From positions 19,880-83,879 of the forward strand of contig WBZZ01000003.1 of assembly GCA_019918135.1 (NCBI GenBank): 64,000 bases of DNA. Reading direction: 5' to 3'. Positions 10,555 to 20,506 of the stretch are shown here, one piece after another; position 1 is the stretch's first letter; the number at the start of each line of letters is the position of its first letter. The notes beneath the pieces are model-generated. The model ran no database searches. It saw only the letters and a list, made by a program, of their open reading frames with translations, and was not told the origin of the DNA. This DNA is from Paulinella micropora (lineage: Eukaryota > Cercozoa > Imbricatea > Euglyphida > Paulinellidae). Both the position numbers and the translations under genes were made by a program.

Positions 10555-11487
10555 TTAAATACCACCCGGGAAGGCCTGGCTCATGTTGGCATTGACGTTC
10601 CTGGCCTGCAGCTCCAGGTCCGCGAGCCTAGCTTCCAGTGCGTCTACACGCTGTGTCAATTGCTCCATGACCTGCAGGGAGCTGAAGAGTCTGGGCATAA
10701 AGAGCTTTTGTTTGTCCAGGAGCTGGATGGCCGCCTTGAGACACTTGTGTTCCTCCCCGCGCAACCGGGCGTCGGGGGCCAGGATGACCTGGGTGGGCGA
10801 CGTGGCGAGCACACGGGCCTCGCCCGCGCCGTCTCGCAGCGCGGTCGACAGGAGTGGCGTGCGAGGAGAGTGGTCGGCGGGCTGGTCTACCACGGACTGC
10901 ATGGCCCGTGACGCCTGCACCGCGGTCGAGGCGTGCGACACCGCCGGGCCCGCCGGGGCCGCCGGGGCTACCGGCTCGGCGTCCGGAGCCGCCTGGCCGT
11001 TCGCTGCCCCGGAGCCGCCCCAGGGGTCAGCCTTGTCCGCCCGCCAGGCCTGGCCGGGAGGCGGGTGCTGGCGAGCGCCCGTGCCCCACGCAGGGAGCTC
11101 CTCTGGCTGTCGCTGGTACGCCTGCCAGGCCTCCCTCTCTCGGCGTGAACGCGAACGCCGGGGTGGGGGACTGCGGCTCCGGCTGCGGCTCCGGCTGGCG
11201 CTCCTGCGCTCCCGGCTGCGCCACGCCCTCCCCCAGCTGCGGCTCCGGCTCCTGTCCCAGTGGTGCTGGCGGGCAGAACCGCCGTGGCGGCGCTCCCGCC
11301 TTTCGTTGCTGCGGCTGCGCCCACCGCGCCAGTAGTCCTGGTCGTAGCCGCCCCGGCGGGACGGCGCGTCGCGGCGGCTCGCGCCGAGCGGTGGCAGCGG
11401 CGCCGGTTCCTGCTGCACCGGGGCCGGCCGCCCGAGGCTCTGGAGGCTAGCGTGGCCTCCACTGTCCGCGGCGCCCGCCGTCGACAT
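10555..11487 (-). CDS. RS-rich (SR-like) protein
   Basis: A protein of about 310 residues. The ATG at 11487 is chosen because upstream codons are low-complexity GC-run translation. Residues about 45-110 form an Arg/Ser domain with repeated RSRS and SRSRSRSRSPPPRRSRSRR, as in SR splicing factors. A Pro/Ala/Gln-rich linker follows, then a C-terminal region predicted to be helical with heptad-like leucines (SSLQVMEQLTQRVDALEARL), a likely coiled coil for oligomerisation. No RNA-recognition motif is visible, so it is not a standard SR protein. RS domains are phosphorylated by SRPK/CLK kinases and used by some viruses for RNA or DNA binding and nuclear targeting. It is divergent from the F-box-like gene at 12010. 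Confidence 0.75.
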   Translation of the reverse strand: MSTAGAADSGGHASLQSLGRPAPVQQEPAPLPPLGASRRDAPSRRGGYDQDYWRGGRSRSNERRERRHGGSARQHHWDRSRSRSWGRAWRSRERRSASRSRSRSRSPPPRRSRSRREREAWQAYQRQPEELPAWGTGARQHPPPGQAWRADKADPWGGSGAANGQAAPDAEPVAPAAPAGPAVSHASTAVQASRAMQSVVDQPADHSPRTPLLSTALRDGAGEARVLATSPTQVILAPDARLRGEEHKCLKAAIQLLDKQKLFMPRLFSSLQVMEQLTQRVDALEARLADLELQARNVNANMSQAFPGGI

Positions 11488-12009
11488 GAGGCTGGACTGG
11501 GGTCCGCTGGGTCCGGCTGGGCCTAGCGTAACGGGCCGGGCGAGGAGCGCGGGGGAGGGGGGAGGGGAGCGCGGGGGGGGGGGGGCGCACGCGGGGGGCG
11601 CCCCGTGCCCCGCTCCTGTGCCCCGCTCCCGTGCCCCTTCCCCTCCCCCGCGCGCGCCCCCCTCCCTCCCTTCCCCTGGCTCCCCCCCCTTCCCTCGGCG
11701 CGCGCGGAGCCCCGCCCGGGCGGGCCCGGGGGGGGGGGAGAGGCCTCCAGGGGGCGCGGGGGCGCTGCCCGCCTCGCGTGCCCCACGGCGCGGTGGCGCG
11801 GGGAGGGGGCGCGCCCGCAGTGCGTGCCAGTGAGGAGGGCGGGCGCCCCCCCGCGCACGCCACTGGCACGCGCCGGTGAGGGGGGAGGGAGCACGCGCGT
11901 GCGCCGTGGCACGGAGGGCACACGAGCGGGCGCACGCGCGAGCGCGCGGGTGGGGGCGCACGCAGCTACCCACAGCCGGCGGCCCCCCGACACAAACGAC
12001 CCGCCCGGC
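11488..12009. other. Divergent promoter region, extreme GC
   Basis: 522 bases between two divergent starts, with long G and C runs and many GC dinucleotides. Reading frames are open on both strands because of composition, but codon use is unlike the flanking genes. It is likely a bidirectional promoter. No TATA-like motif is visible. Confidence 0.5.
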
Positions 12010-13887
12010 ATGGACCACGACGCCCTGCTCCCCAGGCCCGGCCCCAAGCGCCACAAGGCCCAGCACGACGACGCTACGCCTGCGGCCCGGCTAGTGCTGG
12101 GCGCGGGCACCGGGTACCAGGCCACGGTGTTCTTGCTCGCCTGCCGGTCCGGCGCGGTGGACTACGCGCGGTACCGTGACCTCGTAGCCCTGGCCCTGGC
12201 CTCCAAGTGGCTGTTGCGGGCGCTGGCCACGCAGGGGGCTTTCGCCCGCTTCCCCACGCTGGCCCGTCCCTTGCTGCACCAGGTGTTCCACCACACGGGC
12301 CTGCACCCACGCGGGCCCGCCTGCCTCGCGGCCGCGGCGCGAGAAGTCCGGCCCCCGGCGGGCGGCCTCCGCCTCGCCCCGTCCTCGCGCTGGCTGCTGC
12401 GGGAGCCTTACTATTCCTACGTGGCCTCCGCACGCTGCCGGGCCGTCTTGCTGCTCCTGTGGCTCGCGGCCCCGTGCCAGCCACGAGGCCAGCAGTCGTA
12501 CGAACGCCAGCTGCGGCGGCCGGCCTGTAACACCGGCTACGATCCCCGCCTCACCCGGCTCTTCTCTCCCGAAGCTTTCTCCGACTGGCGGGCGCGCTAC
12601 CGCGAGGCCCCTTGCTACCTCAGCCTCTTGCTCGACTTCGCCCGGGCCTGCTCCTCGTGCGCCCAGCTGTTCCCCCGCGGGGGGAAGCAGCAGCCAGGCG
12701 CCCCCCTACTCTGCTGCGGCCAGCCGCTCGGGCCCCCGGGGCTCAGCGTCTTGCAGATCTTCGACGTCGTCACGCTGGAGCCGCTGGCGGTGGTGCGAGC
12801 GGGCCAGCAGCGGGCACGGTCCCGGGCGCTGCGGCCCTGGGCGCGGGGGCGAGTCGAGCAGCTGACCCGGGACTGCCTACGGCGCACCGAGGCGGCCTGG
12901 GGCCCTTCCCACCTGGTGTACCTGGAAACCGGGGGCCCCGAGTCCTGGCTGTACTGCCACTGGGCCCGCGAAATCCTCCGCGCCTTGCCCCCGGGGTTGC
13001 GCTGGGAGTGGGCGCAGCGCCGGCTCCTGTTCTCGCCCTGGCTTCCCCCCGTCCACTCGCTGGTGTGCACGACGCTGGGGCTCGGGCCCCGGGCCACGAT
13101 CGCCGAGGCCTTCGCCGCGCTGACGCCCGAGCACCTGCGCCTGCCCGCGTGCCTGTGCCTGGCTTCGGAGACCCTCGCCCGGGCGCTGTCTGCCGGCAGC
13201 CGCCTGCGGCTGGCCGAGGTCAGCGACGAATCTGCGTTCTTGGCCGCGCTGCCGGACCCGCTGCCGCGGGAGCCCTGGCTGTTCGCCTGCCGTTGGCAGG
13301 GTGGCCTGTACCGGCGGGACCCCGAGGGCGCAGGGTTCTGCCCCGTCCGCACCGAGTCCTGGGCCCGGCTGCTGGCTGCCGCAGGCGAGGTCTTGACTTC
13401 CGTGCCCCCGGGGTCCCGCCGCCCGGTGGTGGACTGGGGGGTGCTGAGCTCAACGCTGGTCCTGGCCTTCGCGCTCTCGGTGTTGCCGGCGGCCTGCCGG
13501 CTCTCGGCCTCGCGCGAGGCGCCGGACCCTGCGTGGCCATGGGAGGCCGGCTGCTGGCGCAGCGCGTGGTCCGTGGTGCAGCACAGCCTGGGCGCCGGGC
13601 TCGTGGCCGACCCAGACGAGGGGCGCCGGCTCGACGTCCCGCCGCCGGCCACCGCCCCAGCGCCGCACGCCCGTGAGGCAGAGGACCAGCGCGCCCTAGG
13701 CCTGGAGGTGACCCCCTACGGCACTGCGAGCCATCTCAGGCAGCTGGAGCAGCGGGCCTGGACTACGCTGTGCGGGCGGCCGTTGCAGGAGCTCCTGCGG
13801 GCCCTTGGTGCCTTTCTGCTCGCGCCGGAGGCCGAGAGCCAGCGCTGGTGGCGGGCCCTGGCCTCGTCCCCGATCGACCAGCTCTGA
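12010..13887 (+). CDS. F-box-like / unknown 625-residue protein (array gene A)
   Basis: The ATG at 12010 follows a GC-rich leader and begins MDHDALLPRPGPKRHKAQ, which includes a basic nuclear-localisation-like stretch. Residues about 45-100 (YARYRDLVALALASKWLLRALATQGAF) resemble the helical F-box pattern, with a helix-rich and Trp-rich remainder that is not recognised. F-box proteins link Skp1-cullin ubiquitin ligases to targets, and giant viruses and some protists have many. The gene is immediately followed by a converging LRR gene. Fragments of this gene recur at 16745, 19545 and 20155, so it is the intact founder of a tandem array. The ATTAAA at 13970 lies 83 bases past its stop. The F-box call is weak; the gene itself is well supported. 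Confidence 0.75.
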   Translation: MDHDALLPRPGPKRHKAQHDDATPAARLVLGAGTGYQATVFLLACRSGAVDYARYRDLVALALASKWLLRALATQGAFARFPTLARPLLHQVFHHTGLHPRGPACLAAAAREVRPPAGGLRLAPSSRWLLREPYYSYVASARCRAVLLLLWLAAPCQPRGQQSYERQLRRPACNTGYDPRLTRLFSPEAFSDWRARYREAPCYLSLLLDFARACSSCAQLFPRGGKQQPGAPLLCCGQPLGPPGLSVLQIFDVVTLEPLAVVRAGQQRARSRALRPWARGRVEQLTRDCLRRTEAAWGPSHLVYLETGGPESWLYCHWAREILRALPPGLRWEWAQRRLLFSPWLPPVHSLVCTTLGLGPRATIAEAFAALTPEHLRLPACLCLASETLARALSAGSRLRLAEVSDESAFLAALPDPLPREPWLFACRWQGGLYRRDPEGAGFCPVRTESWARLLAAAGEVLTSVPPGSRRPVVDWGVLSSTLVLAFALSVLPAACRLSASREAPDPAWPWEAGCWRSAWSVVQHSLGAGLVADPDEGRRLDVPPPATAPAPHAREAEDQRALGLEVTPYGTASHLRQLEQRAWTTLCGRPLQELLRALGAFLLAPEAESQRWWRALASSPIDQL

Positions 13888-13969
13888 TCAGCATAGGTGG
13901 CAGTTCCTGGACGTTGCCTCGTGTTCTGCCGGGACTCGTAACCTAGTGTCGAAGCTTTTTTGGCTTGAG

Positions 13970-13975
13970 ATTAAA
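13970..13975 (+). terminator. ATTAAA signal past array gene A
   Basis: ATTAAA within an AT-rich patch (13950-13990) that is duplicated, in altered form, near 16850, 19870 and 20350 after each remnant of gene A. Confidence 0.5.
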
Positions 13976-14122
13976 AGTTTTTACTTTCTGGTTCTTCCTT
14001 AACTAGTACTCGGCTCTCGGTAGGGCACCCCTCACCGGGGCCCCGCCGGGTCCCGCTTGCACTCGTCGGCGGTGTCCCGGACGGCCCGGCCCCACGGGGA
14101 TGTCCGTAAGAGACCTAGCTTT

Positions 14123-16469
14123 TTACAACAGCCTGAGCCACTCGTATTGCTCCTCTTCCCGGGCCTGTGGGTTGACTACGAATACTAGTGACCTACTGAG
14201 CTCCAAGCGCCGTAGCCTTGGAAGAGACACGGGCGTCGACCGGAGCCAGGCATAGGTGAGGCTGCCGAGGTGCCGCTCGTCCACGCTTTGTAGCTTCAGT
14301 ACTCTGAATCGTTCCAACGGTTGCAGCAGCTCCACTAGTTGCGCAAATCCGGGGTTGGACATAGTCTGCAGCCCCCGCACCTCCAGCTCCTGCAGGCCGG
14401 AGGGGAGTGTAAGGTGCGGCAGCGCCCCGGCCACCGTTGGCAGGCTCACTGCCAGCTTCTCGAGCCGGGCGCACCGGGACAACGTCTCCAGCGCCCCGCC
14501 CTCAACGAGGCCGAGAGCCCCGGCCGGGACGGGCGCGGCGTAGAAGTGTAGCTCCTCGAGGCCGGGCAGCCTGGGCCAGAGCGCCCTGATACCGGCCGCC
14601 GTGAAGTTTGCCGGGCTGGCCTGGCCGCCCAGCCTCAGCTGCCGTAGGCCGGGCAGCGGGCCCAGGCGGTCTAGCCCCCCGTCAGTGAGGCCAGTGCACT
14701 CCTCCAGGTTTAGCTCCACTAGCGAGCGCAGGCAAGGTAGCTCTGTACCGGTGAGCTGGCTACAGCCGTACAGGCTCAGCACCCGCAGGTTGCAGTAGGG
14801 CCCCAGCGAGGCGAGCCCCGCGTCGGTGAGGTTAGTGCAGCGGCCGAGGTGCAGCTCCCGCAGTCCGACCAGGCCGGACAGCACCTTCAGGTCTGCCCTG
14901 AGGTCGAGACACTCCGTCAGGTCCAAGTGCCGCAGGCTGCCCAGGGGCGGCAGAGCCGCAAGCCCCTCGTCCGTCAGGCCGCAGCCCCGGAGGACTAGCT
15001 TGCGCAGCCGCGCCAGTGGCCGCAGGCTGGCTAGCCCTGCGCCCTTGATATCCTGAGCCCAGCACAGAGTCAGCTCCTCCAGTGCTACGAGGCCAGCTAG
15101 GGCGGCCAGCCCCTTGTCGGTAATAGAGGTGGGCTGGGAGACGTTGAGCACAAGCGTGCGCAGGCTGGTCAGCGTCGACAGGTTGCGTAGCTCTTGGCTT
15201 AGGATATCCAGGTCCATCTTCAGTGTTCGGAGCTGGGCGAGCCCCGAGACAAACCTCAGGCAGGCGCCCGTGAGGCTGGTGCCGTCTTGGGCGGGCAAAG
15301 GTTCTCCCTGGGCGTCCACCTCTACCCCCCAGCCCCCCCCCAGGTTGAGCTCTTGGAGTGGGTCGGGCCCTTGGAGCGGGTCGGGCTCTTGGGCAGGGGT
15401 GTTCAGCCGCTGCAGAAAATCGAACTGTTCCGTGCTGATTTTTGCGTCCCCGGCGACGTCTAGTTTCCTGAGCCGCCGGAACCTGCCCCCGTGGTCCCAC
15501 TGCCACCTCAAGGTATCAAACACGTTCTCGTCGTAGATACTGCCAGAGAGGTCTAGTTCCTCGAGATTGGGCAACAGCGCTATGCGCTCTAGGTACTCGT
15601 CAGTTATCTGATCTTCTGGCCAGGCCGACACGTTCAGCACGCGCAATCGGTGGCCCCAGCGGCCGGGCTCGCCCGCGTCCTGGAGCCAGGGCGGGTCCTC
15701 GTCCTCGTCCTCCTCCGCCCGCACCTGGCCGCAGGCGGTTAGGTCCAGCTCCAAGAGGCCTTCCACGCCGGGCAGCGAACCCAGCAGCCCGTTGCCGGTA
15801 ATGCCGGAGTGCTGGAAGCCCAGCCGCTGGAAGTTACGCTTCCTGTTCACTAGCGCAGCCAAGCGTGTGTCGGTGAAGCCCGCGAAGTCCAGGCTGACCA
15901 GGTCTTGGAGCGAGGTCACGCAACGTAGCCAGTCCTCTTCTGCCATGCCCGGGGCCAGGCGCGGGAGGTCCAGTCGTCGGAGCTGTGGGAACAGCGCTGG
16001 CAGTTGCCCGAGCGTGTCCGCCGTGACGGCGCAGTCTTGGTGGCTGTCCTCATCTACCAAGGACAGGTGCCAGACGACCAGGCCCTGCAGGTCCGCCAGG
16101 GGGGGTGGGTCCGCGCGCGTGTCCGCTAGCAGCCAGACATGTTCGCAGGTGACGCGCGCCGCCCGCCAGGTGGGGCCCAGGAGCGCGAAGAGGCGCCGGT
16201 GCGCGGCGAGACGGAAGTCAAGCTCGGGCAGCGTGCGGTGGCGCCAGAAGGCAGGTGTTTGCACCACTTGGTGGTACCAGGCCTCGGTCGTGCAGGCGAG
16301 GCCGAGCGTGTCGGCTGTCGAGCACAGGAAGGGCGCGAGCCGCGGCCCCAGGACGCCGGCCTGGCAGGGCGGCGCTTGGCCGCCACGCCTGCAAGACACA
16401 ACCAGTGCGCGGTGCGGCGCGGGCGAGGGGGAGGGGCAGCGCACAAGGGGACCTGGAGGGCTGTGCCAT
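14123..16469 (-). CDS. F-box/LRR protein, intact array copy 1, with candidate intron
   Basis: A product of about 760 residues. The long open frame has no ATG near its upstream end, but an ATG at 16469 begins a 17-base first exon ending CCTCCAG; a candidate GT-AG intron (16452-16389, 64 bases, acceptor TTGCAG) joins it in phase to the main exon from 16388. The N-terminal 130 residues are F-box-like (AWYHQVVQTPAFWRHRTLPELDF). From about residue 160 to 640 there are many leucine-rich repeats of the AMN1/FBXL type (LEELDLSGS, LRKLVLRGCGLTDEGLAAL, LTDAGLASLG), then an acidic C-terminal tail. The role is probably substrate recognition in a ubiquitin ligase. It converges on gene A at 12010; both belong to a duplicated unit. 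The donor site GTCCCC is unusual, so the intron remains a candidate. Confidence 0.8.
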
Positions 16470-16739
16470 CGCGGGCGGGGACGGCTCGATCGGACAGTCC
16501 AGGGGCTGGCTAGGGGACGGTTCACGGCGGTGCTGCGACAGCAAACGACTGCACACGCACAGACTGGTTTAGGAGGGAGATACCGCCCCAAGCAAATGAC
16601 GGGGGGCAGGAGGGGCGGGGAGCGGAGGGGGAGAGGGCGGGGGAGGGGAGGGTGTGCCCCGGAGAGAGGGGGGGTGCCCCGGGGAGCAGGGGGGGGGGGC
16701 GCCGGCCCCTCGTCTCCACCCCCCCCTCGGCAGCTCTCG

Positions 16740-16890
16740 CCGCAGGCCTTGGCCTCGTCCCCTGCCTGCTGGCTCTGGTCACTGCAGTTCCTGGACGCCG
16801 GTCCCCGTGTTCTGTCAAGACTGAGTCTAGTGTCGAAACCTTTTCGCTTTTGCTTAAAAGTTTTTACTTTTGGTGCTGCTACTACTCAGC
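16740..16890 (+). pseudogene. Remnant of the 3' end of array gene A (unit 2)
   Basis: The sequence resembles 13858-13990: the TGGCCTCGTCCCC segment, the GCAGTTCCTGGACG segment, and CTAGTGTCGAA followed by the TTTTT/TTAAAAG patch. Only the tail of gene A and its 3' flank remain in this unit. It is followed by the same GTAGGGCACCC block that follows gene A near 14020. Confidence 0.75.
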
Positions 16891-17106
16891 TCTGGGTAGG
16901 GCACCCTGCACCGCGCCCCCTCGCCGGGTCCCGCGGGCACTCGGTCCAAGCACGACTGCCCGGCGCTCAGGGGGAAGGGCAAGGGCGGGGCCGGCCAGAG
17001 CGAGAGTGCGCGCTAATCGTCCCTTGACCAAAGCCTGAGCCGCCCGTCCGCCCACACCGCGTCTACCTCATCGGGCTGCGCCGGAGGGTCAGACACGAAC
17101 GACGAA

Positions 17107-19300
17107 CTAACGTCTACGAGAAGCCGCAGCCCCGGGGATTCGCGGTCTAGCACGCCCCGGAGCTGTTCCAAGGTAAGGGGGGGCGCGGTGACCGGCCCTG
17201 TTCCCCCCGTGCCACGTCACCGCCGGGCGTCGCAGTCCTAGTACCCGGAGCCGCGGCAGGCTCCGCAGCAGCCCCCTCAGCCGCTCTTTTGACAGTTCTT
17301 CGGTCAGGCCCGTCACGGTGAGCTCCCGCAGGCCGGCGGGGAGGTCCGAGGGCAGAGTGAGCGACCTCACGACCAGCTGCCCGAGCCGGGCGCACCCGGA
17401 CAACCCCCCCAGCGCCTCGCCCGCCACGTCGCCGTTGGCAGCCAGCGAGAGGTGTAGTTCCTCGAGGCCGGGCAGCCGGGGCCAGAGCGCCCTGACGCCG
17501 GCCGCCGTGAAGCTCGCCCGGCCGAACTTGTCGCCCAGCCTCAGTAGTCGCAGGCCGGGCAACGAGCCCAGGCAGCCCAGCCCCTCGTCCGTGAGACCAG
17601 TGCACCCTCCAGGTTTAGCTCTACTAGCGAGCGCAGGAGAGCTAGGCCTGTACCCGTGAGCCTGCGACAACGGTTCAGGTCCAGCACCCGCAGGTTGCAG
17701 TCGGGCCCCAGCGAGGCGAGCGCTTGGTCAGTCAGGTTGTAACAGCCGCCGAGGTGCAACTCCCGCAGGCTGGCCCGGCCCGCCAGCCCGCCCAGGCCCG
17801 CTTCAAGGCGGACGCAGCGGGTCAGCTCCAGGTGTCGCAGGCCGCGCAGGCACGACAGAGCTGCCAGCCCCATGGTCCGTCAGGCCGCAATCCCTGAGGA
17901 CTAGCTTCCGCAGCCTCGCCAGGGGCTGCAGGCAAGCAAGCCCCTGGCCTTGCAGCTGCGCAGCTCGGACACCAGTGAGCTCCTCGAGGTCCGTGAGGCC
18001 GGCTAGGGCGGCCAGTCCCGTGTCGGTAATAGCGGTGGTCGGGACGACGCCCAGCTCTAGCGTGCGCAACTCGGTCAGTGCGGACAGGCTCTTTAGCTCC
18101 TCGTCGGTAATACGTAGAGTCTGCCCTTAGTCTTCGAAGCTTGGCCAGGCCCCGGACAAACAGCAGGCAGGCTCCCGAGAGTTCGCTTCAACCCCGCGGG
18201 AGGTGCAGCTCTTCGAGTTCCGACAGCTGTGACAGGAAGCCAAGCCAGGATGTGCTCGCTGATGTCGTCCCCCCGAGGTCGAGTTTCCTGAGCTGCCGGA
18301 ACCTGTTCTCTTGCAGGCACAGGTTATACATAGCAGGTATCGCGTCGATGTCTCCACTGTCGCAGAGGTTTAGTTCTTGGAGTTGGGGTAGCAGCGCTAT
18401 GCGCCTTATCCAGGCGGCGTTCACCTGCCGCCTGCCAAGCGCGACAAGTCCAGCACGCGCAGTTGCTGGCCCCAGTGGTCGGCCCGCCCGCGCCCCGAGC
18501 CAGGGCGCGTCGTTGCCCAGATCATCGCAGGAGGCCAGGTCCAGCTCCGTCAGGCCTGGCACGCTGGGCAACGAAGCCCACAGTCCCTGGCCAGTAATGC
18601 TCGAGTGCTGGAAGCCCAGCCGCTGCCAGTGGCTTCGGGTCTGCACCAGCGCAGCCAAGCCGTCGTCGGTGAAGCCCACGAAGTCCAGGCTGTCCAAGTG
18701 TGGGAGCGAGGTCACACAAGCTAGCCAGACGTCGTCGTCGTCCGCCACGTCCGCCGCCAGGCGCGGGAGGTCCAGTCGTTGGAGCTGCGGGCAGACCTTC
18801 GGCAGTGCCTGGAGCGTGGCTGCCGTGACTGCACAGTCGTCGGATTGTCCGCATCCACCAAGGAAAGGTGCCGGACGACCAGGCCCTGCAGGTCCGCCAG
18901 GGGGGTGGGTCCGCGTGCGCGTCCGCGAGCAGCCAGACGTGTTCGCAGGTTACGTGCGCCCGTCGCCAGGTTTCGCCCAGGAGCGCGAAGAGGCGCCGGT
19001 GGGCGGCGAGGCGGAAGTCGAGCTTGGGCAGCGTGCAGTTGCGCCAGAAGCCCGGGGCCTGCACCACTTGGTGGTACCAGGCCTCGGACGTGCAGGCGAG
19101 GCCGAGCGCTTCCATCGTGCCGTGCAGAAAAGGTGCGAGCCGCGGCCCCAGGACGCCGGGCTCGCCGGGCCCGCCGGGCGGCGCCTGGTCGCGGCGCCTG
19201 CAGGACACAACCAGTGCGCGGTGGGTAAGGAGAGAGGGGGTGGTGTTGGGGGCGGGGAGGGGGAGGGCAGTGCACCAGGGGACCTGGAGGGCTGAGTCAT
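17107..19300 (-). pseudogene. F-box/LRR paralogue, array copy 2, broken
   Basis: It shows clear homology to the LRR gene at 14123-16469 over most of its length: the same F-box-like start (AWYHQVVQAPGFW), the same LRR signatures (LRKLVLRDCGLTDHG, LTDQALASLGPDCNLRVL) and the same first exon and acceptor arrangement (ATG at 19300; candidate intron 19283-19198, 86 bases). The reading frame is disrupted several times, and one internal part is shorter than in the sister copies. It is the most degenerate of the three LRR genes. Non-functional unless the disruptions are sequence errors. Confidence 0.8.
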
Positions 19301-19544
19301 CGCGGGGCAGGGAGGCAGAGAGTCGGGGAGCCAGCTAGGGGGCGGCGCTGCGCCAGCCAACTACGGCACGGGCACAACCCGCTTTAGGCAGGAGACACCG
19401 CGCAGGGAAGTGACGGGGCCTGGGGGCGGAGAGGACGGCGGGGGGGGGAGAGGGGAGGGGAGGGGGCCCCCCTCCTTCCCTTCCTTGGCGGCCGCCCGAC
19501 GGCCCCAGGGGAGCCAGGCCCCCCCCCCCCCCGGCACCAACGAC

Positions 19545-19880
19545 CCGCCCGGCCCGGACCACAACCCCCTGCTCCCCAGGCCCGACCCCAAGCGCCACAA
19601 GGCCCAGCACGACGACGCTAAGCCTGCGGCCCGGCCAGCGCTGGGCACGGGTACCGGGTACCAGGCCACAGTGTTCTTGCCCACCAACCGGTCCGGCGCT
19701 GCGGACTACGCGCGGTACCGTGACCCCGTACTCCCCGGCCCTGGCCTCCAAGTGGCTGTGGCGGGCGCTGGCCTCGTCCCTGACCTACCGGTCCTGACCA
19801 GCCCCGGGGCTCCCGGACGTCTGCTCGCGGGCGGCAGGGACTCTGAGCCTAGTGCCTAAGCTTTTTTTCCAGGCGAGTAA
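19545..19880 (+). pseudogene. Truncated copy of array gene A (unit 3)
   Basis: It contains a near-copy of the first 60 or so codons of gene A (LLPRPDPKRHKAQHDDAKPA, then YQATVFLPTNRSGAADYARYRD), followed directly by the tail region (CCTCGTCCCTGACC) and the AAGCTTTTTTT patch. The central part of the gene is absent. An open frame runs through the join (19410-19859) but there is no evidence that it is used. Confidence 0.75.
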
Positions 19881-20089
19881 AATTTAAAACTCCTGGTCCC
19901 GCTTTGGTACGTACCTCCTACTCAGCTCTCGGTAGGGCACCCCTCACCGGGGCTCCGCCGGGTCCCCGCCGGGTCCCCGCCCACCCGGCACTCGTCGCCG
20001 GTGCCAGCACACGGTGCGGTGTCCCGGACGGCCCTGCCAAACGTAGAAAGCTAGGTCTCCTACGGACATCATCTAGGTCTCTTACGGAC

Positions 20090-20140
20090 ATCCCCCACAG
20101 CCTGAGCCACTCGTACTGCCCCGCTCCTGGTTGAGGCCGC
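20090..20140 (-). pseudogene. Fragment of the LRR gene 3' end
   Basis: CACAGCCTGAGCCACTCGTA matches the C-terminal coding end of the LRR gene at 14123. The small preceding segment at 20045-20090 matches the 14095-14115 flank in inverted form and is doubled. This is all that remains of the LRR gene in unit 3. Confidence 0.6.
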
Positions 20141-20154
20141 TAGTGCTGCCCTCT

Positions 20155-20400
20155 TCGCAGTTCTCGTCGCCGGCCTCGTCCCCGACCTACTGGCTCTGAT
20201 CAGCCCGGGGTTGCCGGATACCGGCTTTCATCAGCCCGGGGTTGCCAGACACCGGCTTTCATCAGCCCGGGGTTGCCAGACACCGGCTCGGCTCGTGTGC
20301 CGCAGAGACTCAGAGTCTAGTGCCAGGAAGAGCGGCAGGAGGCTAGGGCTTTTAAGGTTTTTACTGCTGGCTCTGTTGTACCTAGTACTCGCCTCTTAGT
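20155..20400 (+). pseudogene. Remnant of array gene A 3' end (unit 4)
   Basis: It begins with the conserved GCCGGCCTCGTCCCCGACC segment and ends with the GGCTTTTAAGGTTTTTACTG patch equivalent to 13960-13985. It is expanded inside by a short tandem repeat (separate entry). Confidence 0.65.
20196..20290. repeat. 31-bp direct repeat, about three copies
   Basis: The unit is TCAGCCCGGGGTTGCCAGAC followed by ACCGGCTTTCA. Three adjacent copies lie in the gene A tail remnant. The equivalent position in the other units has one copy or none. Confidence 0.85.
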
Positions 20401-20506
20401 AGTGCATCGCGCCGACTCACCGGGGCTACACAGGCACTGACCCATGGTGCCAGCACAACGGAGTGGTGTCCCGGACAGCCCGACCCCGAGCAGGATGTTT
20501 CGTCCC

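Noticed and set aside
11605-12009. N-terminal extension of the 12010 gene
   Set aside because: It reads through G/C runs with Arg/Pro/Ala composition, and the truncated copy at 19545 shares similarity only from around the 12010 start.
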